Of a stretch of 64,000 nt of DNA, positions 10,921 through 22,369 are shown piece by piece. The notes below the pieces were generated by a model. It had not been told where the DNA came from. It worked only from the letters and a program-made list of their open reading frames with translations, and searched no databases. A program made the translations under genes and the position numbers. The stretch is from NCBI GenBank assembly GCA_028023455.1, contig JAQFVV010006503.1:784404-848403 (forward strand), read 5' to 3'. Each line of letters begins with the position of its first letter. Position 1 is the first letter of the stretch. This DNA is from Epiperipatus broadwayi. Lineage: Eukaryota > Onychophora > Udeonychophora > Euonychophora > Peripatidae.

Positions 10921-11455
10921 AGCGTATATGAGCACAGACTTTCACACAACCCACTACTCACCACTTTATCTCATATTACTGATACACTTGAACACATATA
11001 TGTTGAAAAGACAAATAATCACCAACATTCGTTATCATCTCTACACATATATGCAATAAGTGTTCAGATATATATTAAGATAGCCAATCTTCATACTGTA
11101 ATGGGCAGGCTTAACCACTCCACACTTCAACTTTCAACCGTCCATCCAATTGAAAATCTAATGATGGAATGCTCAAAGGCCACTCCAAGGCCAAGATTCT
11201 TGTTAAGCCTGTTCATTACAGTATGAAGATTGGCTATCTTAATATATACTTGAGCACTTATTACATATATGTGTAGAGATGATAATCTGGACCAACCGAT
11301 GATTGCTGGTTTAACATGAAATACGTATATTGGTGATTATTTATCTTTTCGACGTATATGTGTTCAAGTGTATCAGTAATATAAGATAGAGTGGTGGGTT
11401 GAGTGAAAGTCTGTGCTCATATATCCTAGACATTACATATATTGATACAGGTGTA
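10921..11455. mobile_element. family A foldback element
   Basis: The left arm (about 10,921-11,118: GAGCACAGACTTTCAC, GATACACTTGAACACATATA, AGATAGCCAATCTTCATACT) is the inverse of the right arm (about 11,205-11,455). The loop of about 90 bp contains TCTAATGATGGAATGCTCAA, a block that is linear in the copy at 54 kb. The element is two family A copies fused head to head. A 115-codon plus frame across the left arm and loop is a by-product. Confidence 0.85.
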
Positions 11456-12245
11456 TAATAAGGCTGTATTTCAGTTATAACAAAGTTGTTTGTATTTGAA
11501 AAGTTTAAAATTTTCTATACAGTCAACATTTACTGATAGATGATGGAAATAGTCAAACATACCAGCTTATAGGTTTTTTTTTTTTTGCAATTTTAATACA
11601 TTAATTCTATTAATGATATGAAACATTTATGCATTTTTTTGTAAAAAAGATGGGATAATTTTTCAAACTTGGTTCTATATTCATTTTAATGCAAATAAAT
11701 AAATTGACACAAAAATATTAGAATAGTCATACATCTATTAATAAATTAAATAGTTACAAACTAATATAACACATTGTCTTTAATTTCTGAACACTAGTTA
11801 GTACTGAGTTTGGGCTAACTCTTCCATAATAGAAAAAAGTTTATTCCCATCATTTTTCAGTAATTACCCTTAGCTCCCCCCCCCCATGAAAATGTGTCCA
11901 ATGACAATTAGTTGAAAACTTAAGTATGTTTATGTGTTTGCACTCAATTCTAATGCTCATTAATTATTAAGTTCTTATATGAAATTAATTATAAGATTAA
12001 TAAAGTTTACTACTTTTTATACAGATACATATATGTAAAATGATTAAGTGTCACCATGGAAACAAATATTTACTTCATCAAATTAATTATTACATGTCTG
12101 GATTGCTTTCTATAATGTTATGAGCTATTGATCCAAGGAAAAGAAAAAAATACTGACTTCTATTTTTATTTCTCTCCCTCTCAATATATATATATATGAT
12201 TATCATCATCATTATCGATCCAATAATATGAAATGATATAAGTAT
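11456..12245. other. AT-rich DNA, nothing recognised
   Basis: Contains only short homopolymers (a T run near 11,577, a C run near 11,876) and a short AT run near 12,185. Confidence 0.45.
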
Positions 12246-12632
12246 AATAAACAAAATCCACTAGAATAATTCTACCAAAATTTAAAAAATGCCTATATAA
12301 ATTAAAGATTAATTTCCTTTGCTATAGCCAGCTTATGGCATATTCCACCATCTTGAGTAGCAATACATTAATATTTAAAGCTCATTAAACTCACACAACA
12401 GTAATGTTTCCATGTAAATGGTCAACTTTCCATAAATTGTGAATGCTAACACAATTACACTGTTTATTCAACACATTATCTGTAGTATTTAATGAGCTTT
12501 AAATATTAATGTATTGCTACACAAGATAGCAGAATATGCCATAAGCTTGTTATAGCAAATGAAATTAATCTTTAATTTTATATAGGCATTTTTAAATTTT
12601 GGTAGAATTATTTTAGTGAATTTTGTTTATAT
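12246..12632. mobile_element. foldback element, about 147 bp arms
   Basis: The left arm 12,246-12,392 (AACAAAATCCACTAGAATAA, AAAATGCCTATATAAATTAA, GCAATACATTAATATTTAAA) is nearly the exact inverse of the right arm 12,485-12,632. The loop is about 92 bp. No coding capacity. A MITE-like foldback. No relative elsewhere in the window was noticed. Confidence 0.85.
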
Positions 12633-12691
12633 ATATACAAAATGTCCATTATTTAATAAATATTGTAATAATAATAAAGAATAATAAAAAT

Positions 12692-12816
12692 AATGGTGAT
12701 TAACTATTATACACAATCTTACAATTCCCAAAAGTACTGCAGTTGAAGAGGGTAAAGTAATTAACCAAAAGTACTTCTGGGAATTGTAAGACTGTATAAT
12801 AGTTAATCACCATTAT
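12692..12816. mobile_element. short foldback element
   Basis: AATGGTGATTAACTATTATA at 12,692 and TATAATAGTTAATCACCATT ending near 12,816 are inverse. The stem continues through CAATCTTACAATTCCCA and AAGTACT, giving arms of about 47 bp and a short loop. It lies about 60 bp after the preceding foldback. Confidence 0.8.
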
Positions 12817-13564
12817 ATATATATATTGTAACATGATGTACCATTTTCCATATATAACTTACGCATATATAAAACCATTTATAAGATTGTGTGTATGAAT
12901 ATAACGATACACGTATATGCATATGTTTAAAAAAATATTTATAATATTATTCCATTTTATCGCCCAGCATATTTATGAGCATCAATTTATGACCTCAAGC
13001 ACCAATCCTATATTTCTATAAGAATTATGCTGGGAGAGAACTGGAATACCAATATGGAAATGCCATTGACTAGCTCTGCTCAGGGCGGGTGATTATTTAA
13101 TCGTGGGAATATACGGGAGATTATATTAAACAAGACAATCTTCAATCCAAGCCATTACATTAATTTTTAAATCTAATAATCTAACTAACTCAAAATTAAA
13201 AAAATAACACACATATACGTAAGTTTCATTTTACTTTAATCCTATAGCTTTTAATTTCTATATTATTTATATGACTCTTTTTGTTTTTGTGCTCAAAGTA
13301 ATGAGAAACGCATGCATACACGTCATAGAACTGTGTAAAATGCAATAGAAAATGAAAATAAACAGGAAAACAATGTCTGATTCATCCAGATCCACAATAA
13401 TAATAAAAAAATCAATTTTAAAGTTCAGAAGAGTTAATAAATAATGTTCATGTGGACAGTTTATTATGTGTAGTTAAAAACACACTATCATTTGAACTAT
13501 TATACGAATATAGGTGGTAAATGTGCACATTACCTTTTTCTTTCTTCCTCATGGAAAACTAAAG
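12817..13564. other. AT-rich DNA, nothing recognised
   Basis: One slightly GC-richer patch near 13,060-13,100 (TGACTAGCTCTGCTCAGGGC) could not be assigned. No frame or repeat was seen. Confidence 0.4.
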
Positions 13565-13917
13565 TTACTTCTTTCCAATGTGTATTGCATTCGACGTAGG
13601 TGATTTTGGCAGTTCGATCTGTTTTATTGGTTTTTGACCTGCTACTATTGTTGGAGCATGATCTTGGTGTCGGAGTGACTGGATGCCATTTACAATATTT
13701 GCATACATGGCAGAAACTTCAGTGTCTTCAGGGGCAGGATTGTATAAGCCCTGACACACTTACGCTTTCTTAAGCCAGCTTGCCCACCATTCTAAGCCTC
13801 CATTTCTCTCGCAACACTCTCTACAAAAATCAGCAATAGAATGAATTCTTTTTAGCAAGTTCCCCTGCTCAAAAATCCGGATTCTTTTTGAACAAACACT
13901 TTTTGCACCTCTGAATT
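13565..13917 (-). pseudogene. coding-like patch of unknown identity, one in-frame stop
   Basis: Minus-strand frame beginning after a stop near 13,917 and ending with TAA at 13,565-13,567, broken once by TAA at about 13,760-13,762. The first part (about 50 codons) includes CRECCERNGG followed by LEWWASWLKKA. After the stop the same frame continues for 64 codons (VCQGLYNPAPEDTEVSAMYA.., ending NAIHIGKK). GC is clearly above the surroundings and composition is protein-like, not AT-driven. A TTCAG at the upstream edge could be a splice acceptor, and GTAAGT overlapping the in-frame stop is a full donor consensus from +1 to +6. It may therefore be an exon ending at KKA with coding-like sequence beyond, or a coding region with a stop mutation. 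I do not recognise the protein. Alternatives are an old retrocopy or an unrecognised transposon ORF. Confidence 0.5.
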
Positions 13918-14280
13918 AATTTTATTCTTCTTTTGTTTTTATTGAAATTCTTTTGAATCTAAACTTTAATCTCATTAATCAAATTCCTTAGATATCAGTC
14001 AAGTTATTTTTGATATTTTTTTTTCATTTAGCTTTTCCAAAATGAAATTGAAAAGTTTCCATATTGAAAAATAATGTATATTTCATATCTGCATTTATAT
14101 ATATATATATTATTCTATCTAGCAAAATATATACATCCGTTCTCAAAAAACAAACGAGCAGACATACCCCCCTCTTCTGTTTACTTTAACTTTTTTTTTT
14201 TTAAATCCCTATTTAGAATTATAAATTTATATATAACAAAGGAAATATAAATATGAAAAATAAATAAATTTAATTAATCG

Positions 14281-14345
14281 GGCTATATCCCGACGCATAC
14301 AGGAAATTTTACTTTTTGAAACAGAGATCGAACTCAGCCCTGTTT
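14281..14345 (-). mobile_element. possible 3' half of a tRNA-derived SINE
   Basis: The minus strand carries GCTGAGTTCGATCTCTG, a good pol III B box, in an otherwise AT-rich region, followed by a GC-richer TATGCGTCGGGATATAGCCC. No A box is visible upstream, where a TA microsatellite lies. Weak call. Confidence 0.25.
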
Positions 14346-15547
14346 CAATATATATATATACTGTAACATGATAAAAATGATGATGCTGGGAAAATGATCA
14401 ATCTAATCTGAATAAAACCTAGCTCAATCATTGGTCATCATTTTGACATGGAATATTGATTATAATATGGGATGATAATATAAAACACTTTACTATGTTT
14501 AAGAATTGAGAAGTCATTCATAATAATATAGATCTAGCCTAAATGTGGAATTTTATTTTATAACAGCCCTAAAGTTGATTTGACATTTTGTAATAATTGC
14601 TACATGTACATGGCCATCATCAACTAGCATTGAGTAGTTACTTTGTCATAATAATAATAAATTTTCTATCTTACTACCTCTCTACATTTGTTCAGTCAAC
14701 ATTTGTCATAAAGAAATGTCCTTAAGATTCATATTATTTATCACAGAGCAAAATATGCATTAACAAATAGTAACTCTGTTAGAACGTGTGTAAATTTATC
14801 TAGCTCAGTAATTGATCACACTAGGCAATAGCAATATTGTCCACTATACTATCATAAAATACTAACAATCTCAATTAAAATCTAATTTATTCAGATTGTA
14901 TTTAAAATGAAATAAAGCAAATGAGATCATTGCCTCAGACATCAACAAAGCTATTCACTATTCCAAAGTAAACTGCAAATAACAGTAAAATCATATATCT
15001 TTGCCCTAAACAATGATGTATTCTTAAGATATCTATTTGATTGATAATTGAATAAAACTAAATGTGAATCAATAAATAACCAAATCCTGACATACTTTAC
15101 TAATCTAATATTACTTATAGTGTGCAAATTTATTTTAATATTTAATGACATCCTATTTAAATCAACTTTTTTCTAAATAATTATAATTATATTTTGAGAA
15201 CATTTTCTAAATTAGATAATATTTATAATGTTTAAATAAAATAAACCTTTACTCAGTTTTGTATCTATTTCAAAAAAAAAAGTTAATATATATATCAATA
15301 TCACATTCAATTGTCAAAAAGAGCACTTCACTTAATATATAACTTTTTAATAGTATTATTTTTCTCTCTTCCACTAAAATTTCTGGACTGACCAATGAAA
15401 GATCAGAATACATCCTGAGATCTTTAGATTTATAAAATATTAAATTTAAAATGACATTCTAAACAATAGATTATTCTGTCAAGAATTAAAATCAGTAAAA
15501 ATTTAATGCATGTATCTATTAGAATACTTCACATTGCTCCATTTTTT
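14346..15547. other. AT-rich DNA, nothing recognised
   Basis: No shared repeat, RNA gene or convincing frame. The 66-codon minus frame at 14,951-15,151 has AT-driven composition. Confidence 0.45.
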
Positions 15548-15668
15548 CTTAAGAACATAGGGTTCCCCTCTTTTCTTCCAAAATGTAAGCTTGTGGTTAA
15601 GACCTGTAGAGGTCCCTACTATCACATTTTTACATGCACATTCTTGAGGTTACAGCCTTAGTAAATAT
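15548..15668 (-). mobile_element. family F element, second copy
   Basis: The inverse of this stretch matches 715-800: GGACCTCTACAGGTCTTAAC, CAAGCTTAC, GAAGAAAAGAGGGGAACCCT. Its flank CCTTAGTAAATATTA also occurs in direct orientation beside the first copy (880). The terminal inverted repeats are only partly preserved here. Confidence 0.6.
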
Positions 15669-15939
15669 TACTTAAGAACATAATAAATGATTTCCAAACA
15701 TTATGACTTTGTCACATTCGGTTGATTCATGAGGTTATATTCCATTATTATTTGAGCAGCTTCTTCAATTTTAGTTTTATTTTCTTTCTTCTTATTGTCC
15801 AATATTTTTGACTTTTCTAACAATGGAATTTATGTACATTAGTGTGTGCATGAGCTTCTCTTTACTCATTAAATGTGCTATTTTAATCATTTTTGCTGGA
15901 TAATACAACAAACTTTTATTGATTATTTTCTTTGATAGA

Positions 15940-16025
15940 ATAGTTTAGTTGGTTAGAGTGTCATCTTAAATTTAGTATCCATGAATCTAAATTTAGGTCT
16001 CAGACTTGATTGTCCAGCTAATATT
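15940..16025 (+). mobile_element. possible tRNA-like SINE remnant
   Basis: ATAGTTTAGTTGGTTAGAGT resembles the D-arm and A box of many tRNAs (TAGCTCAGTTGGTTAGAGC). It is followed at B-box distance by TTAGGTCTCAGACTTG, which is a poor B box. Only the 5' part is persuasive. Confidence 0.3.
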
Positions 16026-17316
16026 ATCACTAGTCAGAATAGTAATACCTGAAGAAAAGAATTAATAGCATTACTCAAAACATTGTGTTATAGCTTAACT
16101 TGTGTGGCATTACTAAAAGATGAATGCATTTGAAAAGTTTAATTACAACTTGAATTTTTCTAAAGACATTTGACAAATAATTCTAGATGATGTTTGAAAG
16201 ACTGTCTAAGTTTAGTTAAATAAAATTCTATTTATTTACAAATAAAAGTTTTATATGATATAATATCAATTTATTATAAAATGCATACAATGTTTTTCAT
16301 TTTTTAATGTTTCCATTGATTATTATGCTTCGGAATCATCCATGTGCCATCTCTTGCCAATTTTGCCACAAACTCGTTATTTTACACTTATTTTGTAGAA
16401 AATTGCATATTTAAAATTTTAGTCCCCAAAAAGTCCACATTTGGCAGTAATTCTTGAAAAAAATAGTTTTTTTATTGCCATCTACTGTTATATAGTCCAG
16501 CCTTTTGAACTTCAGCTATTTTCCACTATGTGTGTCTAAGTGTCAAATTCAGAAATCAAACCAAAATGTTTTATGAATGTTTTATGCCTTTGCAATAGAT
16601 TTTAAATATAAATAAAATATATTTCTCACAATTTTTTACATTGATAATTAAATTTTACATTCAATTAGTTAAATATAAACTTTGATTTGAAAATTTTTAA
16701 ATTTTAGAAGAAAAATAATTAAGTGAAAGAGAATAGTTTTTGACCACTATTCAAGACAAGTGACCACATTAACGAAATTCGATGTTCTAGAAAAATGCAA
16801 CTATTTTTCACAAATATTTAAGTATTTTATGATTACTTTTTACATTATATTGATTAATAAAATGTATATATTGACTAATAATGTGTGTAGATTTAGATTT
16901 TTATTTAAAATATTGAATTTTAGATGACAAAACAACAAAAATGAATAATCAGAGATTGTAATTTCTAAGACCAAAAAAAATCACCGGTGACGTCAAGTAA
17001 TGATTGGTTGAAATTAATTCTTTTACTTTTTACCATTGGTTATTTTTCAAATGTTTTTCTTATATTTAATTTTTCGTTACAATTTACCAATTTGAATGCG
17101 AAATAAATCAATTTTTAGAAGCTAAATTAGAACAGTTCTGTTTATTGAGGGTTATAATTTTTGAATAAAAGAATACTCCAAATGTAATTGATGAATAACA
17201 TTACTTCAGACTTTTATGTACTTGATCAATAACATTAATTCCCTGGTTTTTGATAAAAAAATTCATCACTTGAAAGGTTAAATCTGTAACTATTTTTTAA
17301 AGAGCAACACCACTTA
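16026..17316. other. AT-rich DNA, nothing recognised apart from a CRE-like palindrome
   Basis: No repeat or coding signal. TGACGTCA at 16,988-16,995 followed by an inverted CCAAT (ATTGG, 17,003) is reported in the findings only. Confidence 0.4.
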
Positions 17317-17325
17317 TAATATGAA

Positions 17326-17421
17326 ATGATCACATGATCACTATTTCTTATGCTAGCACATTATTGTGATTACTCTGGTTGACACTGAGTGGCACTACTG
17401 TATGGAGACTTTTGCCTGTTT
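17326..17421 (-). mobile_element. family B short copy
   Basis: It begins with the inverted family tail (ATGATCACATGATCAC, CTTATGCTAGCA) and ends with TGGCACTACTGTATGGAGAC plus TTTGCCTGTTT. TAATATGAA flanks it at 17,317-17,325 and 17,422-17,430 (9 bp). Internally deleted relative to longer copies. Confidence 0.7.
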
Positions 17422-17874
17422 TAATATGAACTGATATTTTTTGATCAATATTTTAAAAGAACAGTTACTGGAAGATGTAAAATAAAATTATTTAAAATTA
17501 TATATTTTACTGAATAAATTTTTTTCTAAATTTGGCATGTAGTGATAGTTGTAAGATCTAATATTTAAAATATTTTTGTTATGAAAGATAAAAAAGTTGC
17601 ATATTATACCCATTTTAAAGTAAGGAATTTAAATATAAAATAAAAACAAAGTGAAAAAATATATATATTTTGATAAAAGTTGAATTATAAGTGATAGAAA
17701 CAATAGGGAAAACTTAAGGGTAAAAGTTATTATAATCTTATGCTAAATCACTTTTAGTATCTTGGTTTTGATATATTTGTAGCAATGACTGGTAGACATG
17801 AGTGTAGTAGATATAAGTATGATGCAGATTTATGTAAATTTATACAAATGAGTTAAAGGAACTACTTGTTAGAG

Positions 17875-18180
17875 AGACGGAAGCATGATTCTTTTTCATT
17901 TATAGAGTTCAGATTATGAATGATGTGCCATGCCTCCTTTATGTGTAGAATCATTTCTCTAGGTGTACATGATACCAGCTGATGTAGGTTTGAATGTATG
18001 GCCAATATTATTGTGGTGCTTCAGAAATATGGATTTGTGGTCTTGATTTTTTTTTAGCTCTTCTGTAGAGGTATTAATTTTGGGCCAATCTTGTTGCAAA
18101 GGCTGGTGCATAATTTTCCAAAGTAGATCACATTGCAGTCGGTTTGAGTATTTGTAAAGTTGTTATTTTAAGGATCTGCT
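17875..18180 (-). pseudogene. decayed coding-like stretch, possibly the C-terminal part of a retroelement
   Basis: The minus strand shows adjoining partial frames without AT-driven composition: one contains DCNVIYFGKLCTSLCNKIG and a second contains DHKSIFLKHHNNIGHTF. A cysteine-rich segment followed by H-rich text with an N-x-x-G-H-T-F motif resembles the layout around GIY-YIG nuclease tails of Penelope-like elements, but the catalytic signature itself is not visible. Stops and shifts break it. Treat the family as a guess. Confidence 0.2.
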
Positions 18181-18964
18181 TTTGTTACTGTTGTTAATTT
18201 TTGTATAAACTATGCTCATTTCTATAATGTAATAATTTTTAATAATTCATAAATTGTGTTACAACAGAATTTTGAATAAAAATAGTATGACTATTAATTA
18301 AGCAATGAAATTTTTCGTGCGTGTGTTTATTTTTGTGAAGCAATAGAGTAATAACATTTTATTAGTAATATTTTTATTATATATTTGGAATTAACTTCTT
18401 ACTGTCAGGATTAATCTGAAACGCAGAAAAAATATGTTTTTTATATATTGTTATTTTCCTATTTAAAAAATATACTTTAGTATAATAAGTTTTTAACTTA
18501 TGAATAATATTAAAAGTATGTAAACATTTTAAATGAAAACTTTTATATTTATTCAAAACATATGTAATAAAAAATTGTTTTTCTAATAGTAAACGTGGAT
18601 ATATACATACATTCAAAATATAAAGCCATCCCATTAGCTTGAAATTGATTAAGTTTGCAGAGGTAACGGGTGGGAAGTCGTTTTTTGTTTTTGAAAAAAT
18701 TTTATAACTGTTGATAAACCAAACTTAATTTCAGTTTTTTACTATTTAACGTATAGATAAACAACAATGTTAAATTTATTATTCATTTAAATCATAAACT
18801 TACATTATTTACTTAATAAACAAATCCCGATATTTTTCATGAATATAACTGCTATTTTCTTTTTAATAACAAATTTTATTTAGATTTAAAAGATGTGTAA
18901 AATTAATTTTTTTTATATATAGATGTCATATATAATGAGATATTATTTTATATAGCGCTATGTT
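18181..18964. other. AT-rich DNA, nothing recognised
   Basis: The 85-codon minus frame at 18,377-18,634 has AT-driven composition and no support. Confidence 0.4.
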
Positions 18965-19170
18965 TTAATACTGTAATAGTGATCTTAGCGATTAAGCCAA
19001 TGCACATGCGCTTTAAAGATAAATTATAAATGAATACTCTAACATCATCTTGTGTCTGGAAAAAAGTTAGAGTATTCATTTATAATTTATCTTTAAAGCA
19101 CATGTGCCTTGGCTTATCTTTAAAACGCATGTGCATTGGCTTAATCGCTAATATCACTATTATAGATGTC
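18965..19170. mobile_element. palindromic element with a duplicated block in one arm
   Basis: Left arm: AATAGTGATCTTAGCGATTA, AGCCAATGCACATGCGCTTT, AAAGATAAATTATAAATGAA, TACTCTAAC. The right arm is its inverse, but the block GGCTTATCTTTAAAACGCAT (about 19,110-19,142) repeats the adjacent TTTAAAGCACATGTGCCTTG segment. The right arm is therefore longer by about 30 bp. The loop is about 18 bp. Confidence 0.8.
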
Positions 19171-19805
19171 GTAGTATTTCTATTATTACTCATTTGCTTT
19201 AAATAAATAACGTTGTATGGTTCGATATGCCAATAGTGGGGTGATTTTAAGATCTAAAGGGTCAAAGAACACAACTCGGCCTTGGTAGTCAAATGTCATA
19301 TGAATGTTCAATGGACAAATCAATTAATTATTTTTAATTATTTTACATTATACCAACTTTTTATTTTTGGTTACTGTTTACATAATAAAGTAGGAGACTT
19401 CATTATTCTGCTATGCATACCTACATTTAAGATGTTGTAATAAACTCTATAATTAGAGATTGACCATCAATGTTAGATAATGCTGATGATTATCAAATAT
19501 TAATTCTTGATAGGAATCCAATATTTTACAGCTTGCCTTCATAAAAAAAAATAACATACCATATATTATTCAGTCAAGTATATAAAAATATAAAAGTAAA
19601 TTCATTATATAATCTTAAAAAATCTATAAAAACATTGAAATAGTAATATTACTTACAAGCATGCTCAAACAACACAAAAATACATAGTGGTACAATAAAA
19701 AAAGATAATCACAGAAATACTATGAATGAGACTAATAAAATTAAACAGTTTAAAAAGTGACTATTTTGATTAAGTCAGTATCTGTAATTAAATATTGCAT
19801 ATATA
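19171..19805. other. AT-rich DNA, nothing recognised
   Basis: A small GC-richer patch near 19,220-19,300 could not be assigned. No repeat partner was noticed. Confidence 0.4.
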
Positions 19806-22035
19806 TTATAACGGTCGGGCATTTGGTGATCAATCCAGTCTTACCATATCTGCACTACAGGGTGCCACTAGGCTACTCGAACATAGAAAATTTATATAGT
19901 AGGCAGAAATGTAAGTTAAAGATTCACATTTTTACATAGATATTTTATCACGACCACCAGCCCTAGTCGCAAGCTCAAGAACACACAGAAACTTAATGTA
20001 TTTATTAAAATATATTTTTAATAAAGAATAATAAAAACAATCATTAGATCACTGCCACTAATAATAACACAAAACATTTTATTTACATATATATATATAT
20101 ATAAGTAGTAACATCCAAACTTAAAGAAAAATAATTATTATAAAAGAAAAAATTATGCTTTATGTTGTTTCATTATTATTATTTTATTTGTGTTTAACTT
20201 TAATTTAATTTTTAATCTTAGAATGTTGAGCATAGATAGGCTACCTAGATGACGCACTTAAAGATTTTCAAAATGTTTGACTCCAGGCTAAAAAGTCTGC
20301 ACCCACACCAACGCTCGCTTCCAGATATATATCAGCAACCAATGCAATGTGAACATGTTAGCACAGAATCACACTGACAGGAATGTGCATCTGAACAGCA
20401 TGATATTATTTGAAGAAACATGACCTTCATTCAGTACAGGAATGGACATCTGTCTGGCGAAGGAATCATGCATGTAATATAATAAAGAGAATAACACTTC
20501 ATATGGATGGGAGAGCAGTCTATCTTGCCAGTTTATCATCCCAATCCATAGAGCTGGAATGGGTCAATGGCACAGGAAATACATCTGCATCCATTGCAAC
20601 ACTATGACTGCCTCTTTGGGGTCATGCATTCAGTTGGGCATGTTGCCTTGTGTGCCAGCACACTTCACATTACCTTAATATAAACCATATATCCCTCCAC
20701 CAGCATTAACGCAACTATGAAACAAATAGTCCAAAATCAAAACGTCTTTAAACTAGCATATACTTAAACGAGTCTAGCAGCCACCTACACTCAATTTAAA
20801 TTTAAGTCAATTTAATAATTTACTTTATTAAAAAAATATTTAGTTTAGGGTATTTAACTTATTTTAAAACTACATATTGTATTCAACTTATTTTACCACA
20901 AATACTATTTGACCTATTTTTTTTTTCTTTTAAATTCAATAATACACAAATAATGATATGTGTTTTACCTTTAAATTTAAGTTTGCAATCGCAAACCCCT
21001 ACCCTATTACAAACAGATATTAAGCATGAATAAAAAAAAAATACAATACATATTTTAAGAGATTATGTTTAACTTTAGATAAGACTTAAAATTGCCAAGT
21101 TTATAAAAAATTAAGTTCAGATTTGATCAAGAGAGAAAGTCTACAGTTCATATTTAAAGAAAAATAAAGTTCAGAGATTTTAAATTTGAAGAGTTTATAT
21201 TTCATTTTTTTATCATTTATAATTTATACTTTCCTTTCTCTGTGCTCATTCCTTCGTGACGAAGATCAGAGTTTAGGCAAGGGCCATTTCTTGCGGATGA
21301 TTTATGAAGATTTCTGATGATTTCTGAAGACGTTACTAGTGGTTCAATCATGCGATTCATGGAGATGAAAGCTGCCTTCGGCCGACTGAACCGAAGGAAG
21401 CACGATGAAGCTGATTACATTCTTAGCGATGGTGACAATAGCTTTTTAAAATTTTTCTACTTTCAGCAAAAAAAAATTGAATTTAAACTTTTTATTTTCT
21501 AATTCTCTAACTATTTCTTTTGGATTTTTCTTTTTATAGTCCTCAGGCACCTTATCTCTGGAATGCATGGATCCATCAAACATATTCCATATCTGTATTT
21601 CATTGGTTCATTGAGTTTGTGGACAAGTAGATTTTGGGTTTGTGGCTACGTGGATTTTTTTACTGAGTTCTGTGTCTATCTTGGGTGGGAAAACAAGCCT
21701 TTTGTTTCTATTTCTCGACTCTTATCTATTTCGTAATCATTTTCTTTTCAATGGTCATTTTGCCCTAAAGATCTGTTTGTAATTTTTATTTTTAAGGTCA
21801 GAAACTATCTTCATTATTTTTAAATCAAAAGGTTTTTATTATATTTTATTTAAAGATTAGAATCTTTGCTTCAATTCTATAGTTTTTTTAAAGCTTACCT
21901 TATTTCAATATTTAAATTAAACTTATTAGTTATTTAAATTAAAATTTGTGCATTTTGAACATTTGTGCTTTTAATTCAGTATTAGATATTTACGAAAAAT
22001 TAAGTACTAGAGTTTAAATGTAATGCATATATGTA
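19806..22035 (+). repeat. 2.2 kb direct repeat (family D), copy 1
   Basis: About 2,230 bp that reappear in the same order and orientation at 22,370-24,600. Shared landmarks: CCATATCTGC.CTACAGGG, TTTGACTCCAGGCTAAAAAG, TCATGCATTCAGTTGGGCA, GCAATCGCAAACCCCTACCC, GATGAAAGCTGCCTTC, TCCTCAGGCACCTTATCTCT. A 65-codon frame (20,410-20,607, ..LEWVNGTGNTSASIATL) is open here and has one extra stop in copy 2. A 61-codon frame at 21,317-21,502 is not kept. Short palindromes (CCTTCGTGACGAAG) occur near 21,250. No RT, integrase, transposase or TG..CA termini were recognised. It could be a long non-autonomous element or a segmental duplication. Confidence 0.85.
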
Positions 22036-22369
22036 TCTCCTTACATATCACCCAACTTATTAAAAAAAATGATAAAAAAGACTTTAGTTAGGGTTAATAC
22101 TAATTGATAATAATAATGCGTTAAATTTTTTTTTCCCGTAGGCATATTTTTAAATTACTAAATAATTCCCTTTTCTTTTTTAAATATTAAAGTTATTTGA
22201 CGATCGTATTTATACCTGATAGTCACATCTTATCACAACTTATTCCTACTATACCTATTCTGATGTTCAGGGTGCTATTCACACTATTTCCTAAACTATT
22301 TTATCTGTATCAGGGTATTCATGGTTAATGAATATCATGCCACATGCTGGGCAGCCATTTATAATGGTT
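22036..22369. other. spacer between the two family D copies
   Basis: About 334 bp not shared with the repeat arms. It contains GTTCAGGGTGCTATTCACAC and GGTTAATGAATATCATGCCA. No primer-binding-site-like or polypurine signal was recognised that would make the flanking copies long terminal repeats. Confidence 0.4.
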
